DNA of 64,000 nucleotides from Ceriagrion tenellum (Eukaryota; Arthropoda; Insecta; Odonata; Coenagrionidae). Made by a program: the position numbers and the translations under genes. Every line of letters begins with the position of its first letter. The stretch's first letter is position 1. The stretch spans positions 37,712,795 through 37,776,794 of the forward strand of contig OY720633.1 in the NCBI GenBank assembly GCA_963169105.1, written 5' to 3'. This document shows, piece after piece, positions 38,772 through 50,700 of the stretch. The notes below the pieces were generated by a model, which saw only the letters and a program-made list of their open reading frames with translations, had not been told where the DNA came from and did not search any database.

Positions 38772-39090
38772 GTCATCATTGGTCGATCAATCCTAAGATT
38801 GGTTGACTGCAGCCCTCCACCCTTCCCTATCTAATGCTAGTTCCCTTACCTTCTGGTATCTCTTTCAATGTACTTTCCTCTTTATTTGGCCCCTGAACTT
38901 ATTTCTGGATTTTCTTTTGGGAACTTCTCCCTCTATTTTTCCTTTAAATAAGTCCTTCACGAACTCATTGTGTCTCAAGGTGTGTCCAATCCATCTGGTT
39001 CTTCTTTTCAGAATGGTGTTCCATATGTTCCTTTTCTCGTCTACCCCTCTGTACACTTTATCATTTCTTATCTTGTCCATCCATTTTTCT
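38772..39090 (-). mobile_element. LINE 3' end, TGAA-tailed family (fragment, minus)
   Basis: The minus strand encodes DKIRNDKVYRGVDEKRN, RRTRWIGHTLRHNEFVKDL and KGKIEGEVPKRKSRNKFRGQ, as in the 32.8-kb copy. It ends at the family terminus TTGATCGACCAATGATGA (about 38,775). It begins only about 40 bp from the 38.2-kb palindrome. Confidence 0.75.
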
Positions 39091-41021
39091 CTGGGTAGCT
39101 TCTTTGAAATTATACAATATTCGGCCTGGACAAAGCATCCTTAAAATTTTATTCGCCAGAATAATCTGTAAATTTCATATATTATAATTGTTTTCCTGTG
39201 GATAATGCAAATCACGAGAAAAAATAAACGTATATAATAGGTGAAGAGGAAAATCCGGGCTATTTTAATTAGTTTTTACTCTCGAAGTCAATGAAAAACC
39301 TCTCTAACACTGCAAGAAAAAATGATAATGGGGTTGTGCTTTATCGTTTTCATGGTCTTAACGTGAAGATTTTTTACTCCTGAAGAACACATTTCAGTAT
39401 GTTCGAATTTTATATAGATGCAATTTTTAGTAATTAATAATATATTATATTTTGTGCTTAATTATGCAATGGTGAAATACTTGAGTGCTATCATTTATTA
39501 TAAAAAATGTAAAAGATTAATAGCTGACACCCCGAACGGCAATGAAAGTATCTCCCTTACTTTATCGACGGCGGAGTGGATTCATGCGCACTACCATGTT
39601 AGTATACACAGAGCGATAAGATACGGGGAGAAAACACAAACGTAATTTAGCTTCACAGATAACAAATTATCTTTTGAAGGCGTCGCCGAAGTTGATCAAT
39701 TGTTTGATCAATGAACAATATAGTGAGAAGGATAGAGCCGTTTTTTGTTTTGCCAACGGAAAAAATTCTACCAGCGGAAATGAACCGACGGTATTTCACC
39801 ATTCAAACGGCGGCATTCAAACCTCCTAAGCATACTTCGAGAAATACTACGGAGCGTAGAACATGAATTTCTTTCCCCTCACTGGTCCAAGTCCCCTGGT
39901 GAAACCCGATATCGTCGCGGCTGTGCTTTTCGGTAATTGAGCCGGCAATATCTGATCACAATATAAGAGCTATGTTGTAAATCTCACTTGTCAGAGTCAA
40001 TGGCAAAGGGATATCTTTCCAGGAACCGTAGTCACCTGCCTCCCAGCCATGCGAATCCATCTGTTTATCTAGTGCGTCTTAGAAATGAGTGGGTCGATCC
40101 GATGCGATGAATCGCATCGATGACGATGAATGTCATCGATCATCGACGTCGCTGAGCTGGTGAATTCATCGCCGTAGATGAGAATTATCTGTGTCGCGTC
40201 GCCCGCCCGCCAGTAACCATTCGTGCCGAAATGCATATCTGCTGCGTTTCATAATTCTGATTACAATTCCTCGACTAAATTTTGAAAAAAATTGAGTAAA
40301 TACAACGGCATTATAAAGTGGAAATATTACGCTTCTGGCTAAGTAGTTTTGTTTAACTCTGACTCTGTTTTGTAGTAGTTTTGTTTAACTCTGTTTTGTT
40401 AACTTTTGGTTGTATGATAAATTAAATTTTAACTCTCTATCTTGAGTGAGAGTAGATTTTCAACAAGCAAAAATATAAAAGCGCTGCACAAAACCCAATG
40501 CTTAGCATTCCTAATTAATTTAACTAAGCAAAATAAATTTTAGATGCACTAAAGACCGAAATCTAGTTGTCAAACGAATATGGTATTGTTAATTTCAGAG
40601 AAAAATGTGCGTTTTTCCAGCTAAAAACGCAATTTTTAGATATTTACAAAGTGGAAAAGATAATTGTTTGAGAAAGTTAAAAACTTCATTCTTTCAGCCA
40701 TTTTATAAAATAACTCCAGCCATCTCGAGCGGAAGTAATTTTAGAAAGGAAAAAATGAAACCACTGCACAAAACCCAATACGCCCCTTTTTGGCACCTTT
40801 TGGGGCCCTGAGATCTTTTTAAAATAGCCTACAATTTTTCTTCTGCCTTAAACTATCAGTTTTGCAAAGTTTCAGCACGATGGGAATAAAATGTAGACGG
40901 ACCTTTGGATATCTCGTCCAAGACCACCAAGCTCCCCAGTCTACTAAGAAACCATTGGAATCGGCGGGGGGTTTATATGAATAAACACACCCCAAGGCAT
41001 GACCCACAAGAACGGCCAATA

Positions 41022-41096
41022 GATGGCACTAGGGCGGCAGTTCACCCACCGCGAAATCCGAAGGTCCGTGGTTCGATTCCCGGTCCAATCGAATTT
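41022..41096 (+). repeat. tRNA-like SINE head
   Basis: CTAGGGCGGCAGTTCACCC and GGTCCGTGGTTCGATTCCCG then GTCC. The T-arm and B box are good, but the D-arm and acceptor stem are not convincing, and a T run follows. It could be a decayed tRNA gene or a SINE. Confidence 0.4.
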
Positions 41097-41269
41097 TTTT
41101 CACTTGGAATCGGCCATCTTTACATCTTTACACCACCATTGTGCTTGTTATTTTTATGTGTTCCTATCCACTTTCTTTCTACCTTTCTGTTTGAACATTT
41201 ATTTGTATGTATTTGCCGCTGAGCGGTCTGAGTGAATCAGCGAATGATTTTATACCTTAACCTCCAAAA

Positions 41270-41366
41270 TCCTTATCCCTTACATCTTTAAACGGCTGGT
41301 GTCGAAAACCCTTCCCTGCAACACCCCCGTTCGGCGGCTCGCAGGGTAGTATGTAGTTGTAGATGG
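41270..41366 (+). mobile_element. GATGTA-family LINE terminus
   Basis: CCCTGCAACACCCCCGTTCG then GGCTCGCAGGGTAGTATG and TAGTTGTAGATG. This is the family terminus with no coding part. Confidence 0.5.
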
Positions 41367-43893
41367 GCTTGTTCGTTTCATTGACTGCTAGAGCTTGACT
41401 GGCTAGATCAATTACTTTTGCTCCTTGTAAGACCACTCATAGGTGCTAATAAAACTATGCTGGGGGGCGGTAATGGGGAGCCCCTCCCCACTCCCGAATC
41501 ATCAATTACCGTGAATAGGGAAGTAAATAAAAAAAGTTTTATATCGGCAACAACGGGACACCGCCTCCTAGGGCGGGTGAGGAAAGACCTCCGCGGTCAT
41601 CATCACCTCAAGTTCTTGCCGAGCTATGTCCTCAGAAGACACGATAAATAGAAGAGTGAGGAAGACAAAAAGTTAAGGGATGAGGAGGAATGCAGCGACA
41701 AAACAGACTTCTGGAAGATTTGAACAATAATGAGGGCGGGGAAGATATAAAACATTAATTAAGAAGTTCAGAGAGGGAAAATAAATGGTTTGGGGCCGTG
41801 CAAGGTGAATAAAATCGATGGAAAATCGGGAGGCATATTGATAGGCATGCTAAGAGCGGCAGAAGAAACAGCACCAAAGGTCCGAAGCCGATCTTTGATG
41901 TCTCCCGTGCCTGAGCCACTACGGAAGATTGCGGCAGGATGACACTGCAGAAAGTTTTGCACCACGAGAAGCCACGTCCAAGTAGCCTTGAAGTGCTGGA
42001 GGGACAATAATACGACCACGAGGTCGGGCGTCAGGCCACACAACTGAGACGCAAAACAATGGGATGAATGGAAACGAGAGGGATACAGAATGAACGGGTC
42101 ACGGAGGAAATGAAACGGAAGAGTGAGGAGAGAGGGTTGTGGAAAACCGTTGACACCGACTTAGGAAATATGATGCAAAAAAAAACAAAAGATACACTTC
42201 GGCGAAAGATCAACCAAGAGAAGGGAAACGGGTGAAAAGGGTAATGCGAAGAAATGTAAAAGCTAAGGAAAGATAGAAAGTGGGTACGGGATAGAGAAGG
42301 TTAGAAAAGGAGTGCAGGGAATATGGAATTAAGATTGGCCTGCTTCCTTATGTTAAATTCATTTATGTTGGCAGCGCGAATTTCGCACCAATGTGCACCG
42401 TCATTTTTCCTCGGCTCCTTTACCGACCTCTATTCACCAGCCTCCTTCTCTTTAAGGCTATATTTGAACTGGAAACTGCTACCATGTTTCACTACCACTA
42501 TATATTATTACATAGTCATCACCTTGCAATTGTGACTGAGCAGAAAATACGATACATTGCATAGCGATTCGTTATGCTACTTCCTCTAATACAAGGACAA
42601 TGTTTGGGGCCTCCAGAGACATAGAGGTTACCATTCAATAATAATCGGAAAACTTAGGGTGGAAAACGCAGGTTATAGTGTTAATATCGCATCACAGCTC
42701 TTGAACTGACAGAAGCGAAATAGTAAGACAGATGCACCTCTGAAGAGAAAAAAGCAAATTCCTTCTTCCGTTTCGCGTTTGGTGCATTCATAAATAGTTA
42801 GCGAAGCATTCATATACATCGCGTTGACTCAAAAGAAATTTCAAATTTCGTCCTCTGCCTCTTACCATTACTTTTCCCTATTCCATCCCTACCATGTGGG
42901 TAGTGTTTGCACACTGTCCGACACAATCCATAGGGGCCAATTACTGATCAACGATGCATCGCGTCTCTTGCGATATATTATAATATGATATAATGCAATG
43001 CGATACTGAAATCTGAGTGTTGGACAGCTCTGTATCATATTGTCTTCCATTTTTTCCTTCTTGCAGTGATGGTGGTATAATAAAGTACCAGCGGGAGTAC
43101 ACTGAAGGAACTCCTGCTTCCTTGGATGGGCACAATCGTATTTCTTCCGATGAGCTCCAACCTTCCTTGGATGCACGGAGTGAATGCGAAACTATCCTTT
43201 TACTTCCGTACATGTCCGGCCTCTTCCTTCTATTTCTTACTCCATGCACTCTCCTCAATTCCATTCATGAGCAGTAAATATATTCCTCTACACTTCCATT
43301 TCATTCCCACAAAAAGAAAGGAAATCACCAACCTTCGCCGTGGCTTAGACATCGTAAATTTCGAGGTCCATAAGTTTTTATTTTAATTTTACGCCTCAGG
43401 TTTACGAACGGAGCTGGATGTCCAACGGTTTCTTATCTCAAAATGTAAAGCAATGTATAAAACTACGGTTATTCTCCCCTTGATGAGACTGTTATTGCAT
43501 TCAGCTTAGGAATCGAAATTAATACGCCGAAAAATTTGAAAATTTGAGCCCGGTTTTTTATTGTCTGGTTGTTTAAAATTACAAGTTGACGTAGCGTATC
43601 AGTTAACTAAATACCACTCGACATTTTGCAAAAGTCTCAGGCGTAATTTTGTGAAAAACTTCAGCATCCAACATTCCTCCAAACAGCAGTCATTGGTTTG
43701 CCCTTGACCCGAAAATTTTACTCCGTATATACACAGAGGAGGAAGTTAGGACTTTCTCGAACAGTTAAAATGAGATAATATCCCGCTTAGTGTATCTTAC
43801 GTAATGTCCGAGTGTACAAAACTGACTCACTTCTCTTAAACGTCAGCCTTCCTCCAACCCTCCCTTCCAGTTCCCCGCTCCATCATCGCTCGA

Positions 43894-44971
43894 CGTATAA
43901 GTTGGATCGAGTCAGGCGATACTTAGTGAAAAAGTGACATCATAAAATTAAACTTAAACTATGTATTTTTCACGCTTTATTTGGAATACCAAACCCTACC
44001 TGTTTCGACACTCTCGTGTCATTTTCAAGGGTACTCTGACATTCTCCCAGCGGCGAGCCCCTGTATAAATCGTTTGACTTCCATTCCACAGACGGAGGGA
44101 AATTTTAACAAGGAATTGAATACCATTAAACTCCTTGTGACCAGGAACGGCTATGAGTCTTCCCTCATTGACAAATTACTCGAGAGGAAACGAAGAAGGT
44201 TGACTATCTCGTCATCCACAGGCCTTTCTCAAATTGTGCCCTCCGATAAGAAATGGACGAAGGTGCATTTTATAAACAACTCCATGTCCAACAGCATTAA
44301 TAGAATTTTTCGTAATGTAAAGTTGAAGGTTTGTTTTTATTCCAGAATGACTATTGGAAATTTAATTTTTAATTCTAAAGACTTTAATTCCTTAGACAAA
44401 AGTGGAGTGCATTTGTTAAAATGTGGTACTCAGGACTGCAAGTGTTTTTATATAGGACAGACAGGGTGAAGTTTTAACACAAGGACAAAGAAGCATTTTA
44501 ATTATTTTATTCATGGTGATAACAAATCAAATTTTTCATCTCATTTATCTGGTTTTAATCACCTGTGTGATTTTTGTAGAGATTTTAAATGCTCTTGACA
44601 AAGGTGCAAAGGTGGATTTTTTAGAAAACTTTGTGATCATATCAGTATCTAAGGCTATGGGATCGAAATTCTTCAATGAAATTGTACCATTTAATCTGTC
44701 CCCACTTTATCATGTACCTGTCCCGCCTCTAAAACGCACTCCTCCATCATCCTGACCTTCAACACGTTCCCTATTCCTATTTAATTACACCCTCTAAGCC
44801 CATACCCCAACCACTCCTGCAGTAGCCTCCCTTCCTCTTTGTGAATATACATATGGGCTCGCATCTGGGAGAATGTCTGAGTACCCTTGAAAATGACACA
44901 AGAGTGTCGAAACCATTAGGGTTTGGTATTCCAAATAAAGTGTGAAAAATACATCGTATAAGTTTTATTTT
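43894..44971 (+). mobile_element. Penelope-like element remnant with inverted terminal arms
   Basis: The element is flanked by a 12-bp direct repeat ATCATCGCTCGA (43,882-43,893 and 44,972-44,983), a likely target-site duplication. Inside are a tail of about 44 nt, a left arm (about 43,938-44,066), coding remnants, and a right arm (about 44,850-44,971) that is the inverted copy of the left. Each arm has a hairpin GACAC-GAGA-GTGTC (left, minus strand) or GACAC-AAGA-GTGTC (right, plus strand) followed by GAAAC. AAATAAAG at about 44,933 is a likely poly(A) signal. Penelope-like elements are known to carry terminal repeats with hammerhead motifs and inverted 5' pieces, so the structure fits. Confidence 0.75.
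43984..44757 (+). pseudogene. Penelope-like RT C-terminus with GIY-YIG-type endonuclease remnant
   Basis: The open frame 43,981-44,469 includes ESSLIDKLLERKRRR, then TKVHFINNSMSNSINRIFR, then HLLKCGTQDCKCFYIGQTG. The last segment is the CxxCxxxYIGQTG signature of the GIY-YIG endonuclease of Penelope-like elements. A TGA follows immediately at 44,467-44,469. In the same region NTRTKKHFNYF and FSSHLSGFNHLCDF are readable, matching the usual continuation with more stops. The reverse transcriptase itself is missing (5' truncation). The first part of the frame overlaps the inverted arm and is not original coding sequence. Confidence 0.75.
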
Positions 44972-45339
44972 ATCATCGCTCGAGGCAACAAAACCTTGAC
45001 CTCTCTCCGTAATATCCTTTCAATTTCCCTGACCTTCCAAATGACTCCATTCCACCCCCAAAAATTCCCCTCCTGTGTTCCAATTTGGTGCATGCAGGCC
45101 TGCCACCAAGAGTGAAAATCACCTCAAAATGGCACATAGTGTTCCATATAAGACTCTCCTTCTGTAAGTTTGAATGGAATTAGGCGTCTAGCCTATCTTC
45201 TTTTATGCCCGCTTTTACCGAATAATATAAAAAATTAATGTAAGTAGAAGTAATTCATATGAAAACAAAAATAATGACGTTTTCATGTGACAAATAAAGC
45301 GAGGCTGGTCATAAAAATGAAATGGCACAAACTGGAGCG

Positions 45340-45785
45340 GGAAGATCAGTACAATAACTTGCGTAACACGTCAGAAGGAGATGGGAAAAATAACAAAGAC
45401 CCAAATACATATGGAGAAGAATAGCTATCAAAACAAGCATTCAGTAATGGGAGGTAACTGATAACGGCAATCATGAGTAAGTGTACAATGAAGAGGTAGT
45501 TGAAGAATTTAGAATGGCGTGTAGCGTTGTATGAGGCAGAAACGCGGACTGAGAAAAGAAGACTAGTATTGGCAGCTGGCGTTCGAGATGTGGGTGTGGG
45601 GGAGGATGGAGATGATGCAGTGGACGGAAAGGGAGGAAAATAAGGAAGTGCTTCTTGTGCTTTCAATAATGAGAGGTAACTTGTGGGTGGTATTAGTAGG
45701 ATGCAAGTAAGGTGGTTGGAAAGGGATAATTGAAGGTTTGCTTACGCCCCTCATAGAGGGAAGGAAGTAGGCCAAACGGATTCAT
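45340..45785 (+). mobile_element. Degraded LINE 3' part (plus)
   Basis: Plus-strand pieces MACSVVYEAET-like, KRRLVLAAGVRDV and DGDDAVDGKGG parallel the WSVALYGAETW, LEAFEMWVWRRM and KISWTERKTNEEVL stretch of non-LTR elements, with frequent stops. The match rests on order and spacing rather than on intact motifs. It is probably related to the 18.1-kb copy. Confidence 0.4.
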
Positions 45786-47559
45786 TTTCTTATAATAATT
45801 GTACTTTTTTTTCCTTTCAATTTTCATTTCAACTGGCTTTTAATTGAGTAGTATTTCATGGCCTTCATAACAGTGTTGTTTACGTGGCACTATCACCTAA
45901 AGGGCCACCCCATTGGGGTCAGACGCGACGCTACACGGACTACCATTCGTCTTTCTCCTAACATTCCACTTATCTGGCACGGGGGGCCCCACCAGGAGCA
46001 TTGCTCCCGCCAATCCGGCTCTAGGGGTCATTGGAGGTCACCAGCCCTTCCAGTACGACAAGGTTGTAGTCCTTGGGAGGATACATTTATTTTGTTGAAG
46101 AAAAAATTGTTATCGCACTGCAAAATTCAACGTTATTAGGAATAATTTTGCTACAAGTTATCATATATTTTAATTATGTAATTACGAACACCATTTAGCT
46201 TTATATATGGTGATCAGTATTATGTGTCCCCTAATTATGTGCTGTCGCATCTTTAAACTAAAACCGCCGTGAAGTAACGCTTATATATTAGAACATTAAT
46301 GCCAGTGGTGTTGCGTCACAGGCGATAAGGGGCGAGACCGCACCCAGCCACAGGGCCAATGCTTAAGGGCTTAATGGGAGCCCTGTAAACTGGAGAGGGA
46401 GATTATGATGAATTGAACGTGCCTAAAGATAGGATACATACGCATCTTGTATGTGCGTCGTTGTAGTGATTGGGAGGGCATTATTTTTGTTGACTCCATG
46501 CCCCATTTGCCGGAGCTCTTGAATGCCGGGCCCCTTTTTTTTCAAGGAACCCCCGTATTTCCCTGTTCCCCAGCTCATTCCGTGTTTCTAGACCCCGGGT
46601 CTAAACGCTTCGTACTTCACCACTGATTCAGGTCTTGCTTTTCAATTGTCTGGTCCTTGATACTTGCATATCTTGGAAGTCCATCTTCCTTTTACTTACT
46701 TTATATCTGACTTCCTATTTTATATATCTGAATTCAATTATATTCTCGAAGATTGCTCCAATTTTGCTAAAACTTTTCGGAAATTAATTTGAATGTTTTA
46801 ACTTATTGGCAGTCACCGATTCCAATTCTTCCTCGGACGTAAATGCAATGCAATACGTACTTTTTAACTCGCTACTGGCGTCAAATGATAATACTATTAC
46901 TACTAAAATGATGATGGACTAAACGAGAGATCATGCAGAGATATTAATAGCCAATGTGTCGGGAACAAAATGTTAACGAGATAAATATCACGGCTGAGCG
47001 CTTCTCGATGCTGGCTTTCACGGGAAAAATTAACTAGGGCGGCATCATAGTGATGTGCAACGGTGCAGAGGGTGTCCCCGAATCCATAACTGCTTCGCCC
47101 TCCTTTGTTTTCCGTGTGCACACATGAAATCTAAAGTTTCTTCACATTTTTCCTCGATCTTCAAACAAGATCCACCCACTCCACTAATGGCCTCTCTTAT
47201 CGCTTGAAGATATCTTACGTCACGGCCCAGTTATCACGCATCTCATTCCAAGACTCGAGTCTTCCAACTCATGAAACAAGTGAAGTCCATTCTGCTAAAC
47301 TATACCTTCGAGGCTCCGAATTGAAAGCCATTGTCCTGTTCTTTTATCAATCTCTTTCTTAGGCTGCGACGATTCAAAATTCCTCCACTGCGTCTCAACA
47401 CTCAGCACAGAAAGTACTGCGAAAGTGGTAAGAGAGGTTCCACCAATAATTGCAATTGACACTTCTGGGATGCCTTGGCATCGCCGGTGCCGGGGCACTC
47501 GGCCCAGATTGGCGTGTTGTCTCTTCTTACGAGGGAAAAAGTGATAAGTGTGATGCGCA
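45786..47559. other. No gene seen upstream of the tetraspanin
   Basis: GC-richer patches at 45,890-46,080 and 46,330-46,620 may be repeat remnants, but no second copy is in the window. No exon was supported on either strand. Confidence 0.4.
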
Positions 47560-47712
47560 GTTGTTTTCTTACTTCCGGTGAAAATGGCCGCCGAAGAAGG
47601 TATCTGGAAGTGACTCTGGTGATCTGTGCTTTGGAAATGATTTTCATGGTGACGTATCAGTGATTGCTCAGCTCCAGCAGCGGAGATATTTATTGGAAAC
47701 TCAGCGCTCAAA
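47560..47712 (+). promoter_or_regulatory. Probable promoter / 5' UTR of the tetraspanin gene with two uORFs
   Basis: This is the stretch just upstream of exon 1. It contains an ETS-like CTTCCGG at about 47,573, a YY1/Pho-like ATGGCCGCC, and an arthropod initiator match TCAGT at 47,657-47,661. Two short upstream ORFs are visible: ATG at 47,584 running 9 codons to TGA, and ATG at about 47,638 running 8 codons to TGA. An AGATA at 47,684 resembles a DPE but lies at +26 rather than +28 from the TCAGT, so it is not counted. The transcription start is not established. Confidence 0.35.
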
Positions 47713-47772
47713 ATGGCCCTTGGAGCGAAGTCTTTACATTGCATCATCCTGGTGTTACACTTGATAATGATG
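47713..47772 (+). CDS. Tetraspanin exon 1 (start codon, first half of TM1)
   Basis: This exon is 20 codons, starting MALGAKSLHC and ending IMM before the donor GTAAGT. It is too short to stand out as an ORF. It was chosen because the ATG has a good context (aaaATGG), the donor is a full consensus, and the peptide is hydrophobic after a short basic N-terminus. Joined in phase 0 to exon 2 it completes a TM1 of normal length. The exon-1 to exon-2 join is an inference, because the intron is 4.9 kb. Confidence 0.8.
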
Positions 47773-50700
47773 GTAAGTAGCGTTTTGAGTTCGTACTTCT
47801 CATTTGTGGGTTAAAAAGAGGATATAATTATTCGATAGCCTTTGAAATTCATATGCGTGTCTTAAAAAATCTAGTAAACATAGCTTATTGCAGCTAAATT
47901 AACTGGAAATACAAAAAGCCATAATCCCATTTAAAACGTAAACTACATGTAATAATAGTATGTACATTTGCGAAACGAGTATATTCGTGAGTTGTTCGCG
48001 ACAAATCGCTCCCAAAGAGAAGTCAACTCATGAGCCTGCTGCAATTTACTATTTTGTGACCTCATTGTGCCAACAGCATTGTTAATTCATTTGGTTTAAA
48101 GTGATAACACATACCCAAAAGTGATACCAAAAAAAAACTACTGCTAAAAACCACGACAGCGTTTGCTTTCAGACTCTTCTTCGTTTTAAAAATATTTATC
48201 ATAAATTTTCTTTTAAAATTCGACTTGATTAATATCTAATTTCTCATTTCTTTGGTGGTCATTATGTTTATTTTTCGGTGTGTTTGTTTTCTTTGAATTT
48301 GAATGTACTCAATGCATCCATTACGCATGGATAGCGACTTCCTCTTTATTTCAATTCATTAATTGGCAGAATTCTTTACTTGAATGTTGTATGGGGAGTA
48401 ATCGTGTCAGTTATGTAACTGCTGCATAAATCTTTAGTCATAGCTGTTTTGAAACTCGAGGAGTATCATAGATATTCATTATATTGTTAAATGCTTGCAA
48501 TGAAGCTAAATCGTTTCCATGATATTGGTTAAATGTTAATTTATTCGTAAAATAGTAATTAGGTAGTTATGTACAGTAATCCATACGTTAGCGAGTATCA
48601 ATTCCAAAGTAGCTTCACCTCATTGTGGTTAAATTAAAATCGCCTCATGTATTCCGAAACAATTTCTCTTCAAAGTAAACTATCAATTATTGAAAGACTG
48701 GGGGTCGGCTAAAACTGAAGAGGAGGTCATACTAAATGCCATACACAGTTCTGAGGTACCAACTTAAAATTAATAAAAAGGGGATGGATGTAAACACAAA
48801 CTATACTCCGCCCTCAAATACAAAAGAAGATCGATAATTCGGAATATGCTGAACCAAATGCGTTCCAGGATTACGATATTTTCGTTGCTTAGATTACTTT
48901 CATTTTATTTTAGCGGACATTATGACTGATAAAGTTATAATAACTCATCGTAGGAGACTCTATGATCAATGAGGTGATGATTAATTTGACAAACAAGCAT
49001 TTATATTCATAACTGGGCAGAAGACTGCACTTGAATAATGAATGGGGAGTAGAAGTAATGATATTGGCAGTAACTTGGTGAAATTTCTTCATAATGCAAT
49101 GATAAATTACTTGATTTCCACAAAAGATTTTTTACGTTCTTAAGACCCGGGTTTCATCGCTGCGCGACATCCTGACGATGATGATCTGAAATGAAATGAT
49201 GAATTATTTAGTTTTCCACAAAAGTCGGCTAACCCGGGTCGTGAGAACGTAATAAATCCTTTGTGGAAAACTAAGTAATTCATCATTTTATTTCAGAATG
49301 GGGAGTAACCGAGTCACACAGGCACCTCATTAATAATTTTAGCATAAAATATTTAAGCAATCACAATTTAAGTCATAAGCAGCGAAAATTATTGTAATTT
49401 CTGTATTTTAAAGATCGGAATGTTCTTATTTGCGCAGTGTATTCCCTAAGCAACGGGAAATTCAATAATAACTTTCGTAGCTGGTGCCCTATTCAGGATG
49501 GTCTCAGAATTTTCGAGCTTCGATAGAGAGGGAATTATGACGTCACGACCTCGAAAATTTAAATATGTAGTGCAACTTAGAATTAGAGATTTGAGGAGGT
49601 TGTAACGCTACAACCACGGCAGAGTAAATATTTGGTCCTTCCTATATAACGCCTCATGGGCAAAATAACCGTTTTCCATGACGATCTATTGTTATTTTTA
49701 AATTGCCCTTATGAAAACAAAAACGTGATTTGTAAGGGAATTTACATCACCAACTTTAATTGACGGAGGGCGTTCTTAGGATGGCTAGTGCCCTTTAGGT
49801 TTCATGTTGTATGATAGCTTCGAAAATGTGGAAGGAGGAGCCATGATCGCACACCTGATAATGAAATTGGGATAAGACTTTCGTCGATAAGAATGGCTAT
49901 TGTCTGGCTCAGTTACCGTCATCTCTCAATGATGAGTTTTTGAAGTATCCCTACGCGGTACGCGTGAAGTAAAAACTGGAATGACGCAGATTAAACAAAG
50001 TATTGTTGCGTTTATGGGCGTACCTAAATTTTTTTCTTAAATTTTCTCATCCCGAGAAACATATACAAAGTATTTATTAAGGAATTTATTTTAAAACTTT
50101 CTTCTCCCAATATTGCCTGAAATCGACGAATAGTTCACTCAATGCCGTGGAAGAGAAAATATTATTGACAAAGCTTGAGAAACACGATACGTGGTTGTCT
50201 TGTGGAAAGGGAAACCCCTATACTATTCTTCTTTCTAGATAAACTAATAATCTGGAAATTACTTTAATTATAACATGCGAACTGCTCATACTGAAACAGA
50301 AGGTACGACTAAATTTAAATCTTTGAACTGATCGATATCGAGGAACTCAGGCGGATGACGTGATGAGGGAAACTCAGACAGATCAAGATCACTATAACAG
50401 GATTTGCCTCGCTAAATACAGTGAAACCAGCAATTAGCGGCCACCATTAAAACCATGAGATTCATCATTGGTTGTTCAATCCTAAGATTGGCTGACTTCA
50501 GCCTTCCCTATCCAATGCCAGTTCCCTTACCTCCTGGTATCTCTTCCTATCTACCTTCCTCTTTATTTGGTCCAGAAACTTGTTCCTGGGTCTTCCTCTT
50601 GGGACTTTTCCCTCTATTCCTCTATTTTTCCCTCAATTATGTTCGTCACAAACCCATTGCGTCTCAGGGTGTGTCCAATCCATCAGGTTCTTCTTTTCTG

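Larger units (their letters stand above)
39091..43881. other. No gene seen apart from small repeats
   Basis: Contains two short adjacent hairpins at about 40,098-40,150, a local repeat of TAGTTTTGTTTAACTCTG at 40,345-40,400, and repeated CTGCACAAAACCCAAT at 40,483 and 40,763. Frames at 41,768-42,043 and 42,889-43,277 have no recognisable content. Confidence 0.45.

Noticed and set aside
41022..41096. Functional tRNA gene
   Set aside because: A good T-arm and B box but no convincing D-arm, anticodon stem or acceptor stem by eye; kept only as a SINE-like remnant. tRNAscan-SE would decide.
45890..46090. GC-rich patch with frames on plus as a possible exon or SINE
   Set aside because: No splice signals, no protein motif and no second copy in the window to prove a repeat.
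47684..47689. DPE core-promoter element
   Set aside because: AGATA matches the DPE consensus but sits at +26 instead of +28 from the TCAGT initiator, and the spacing is normally strict.
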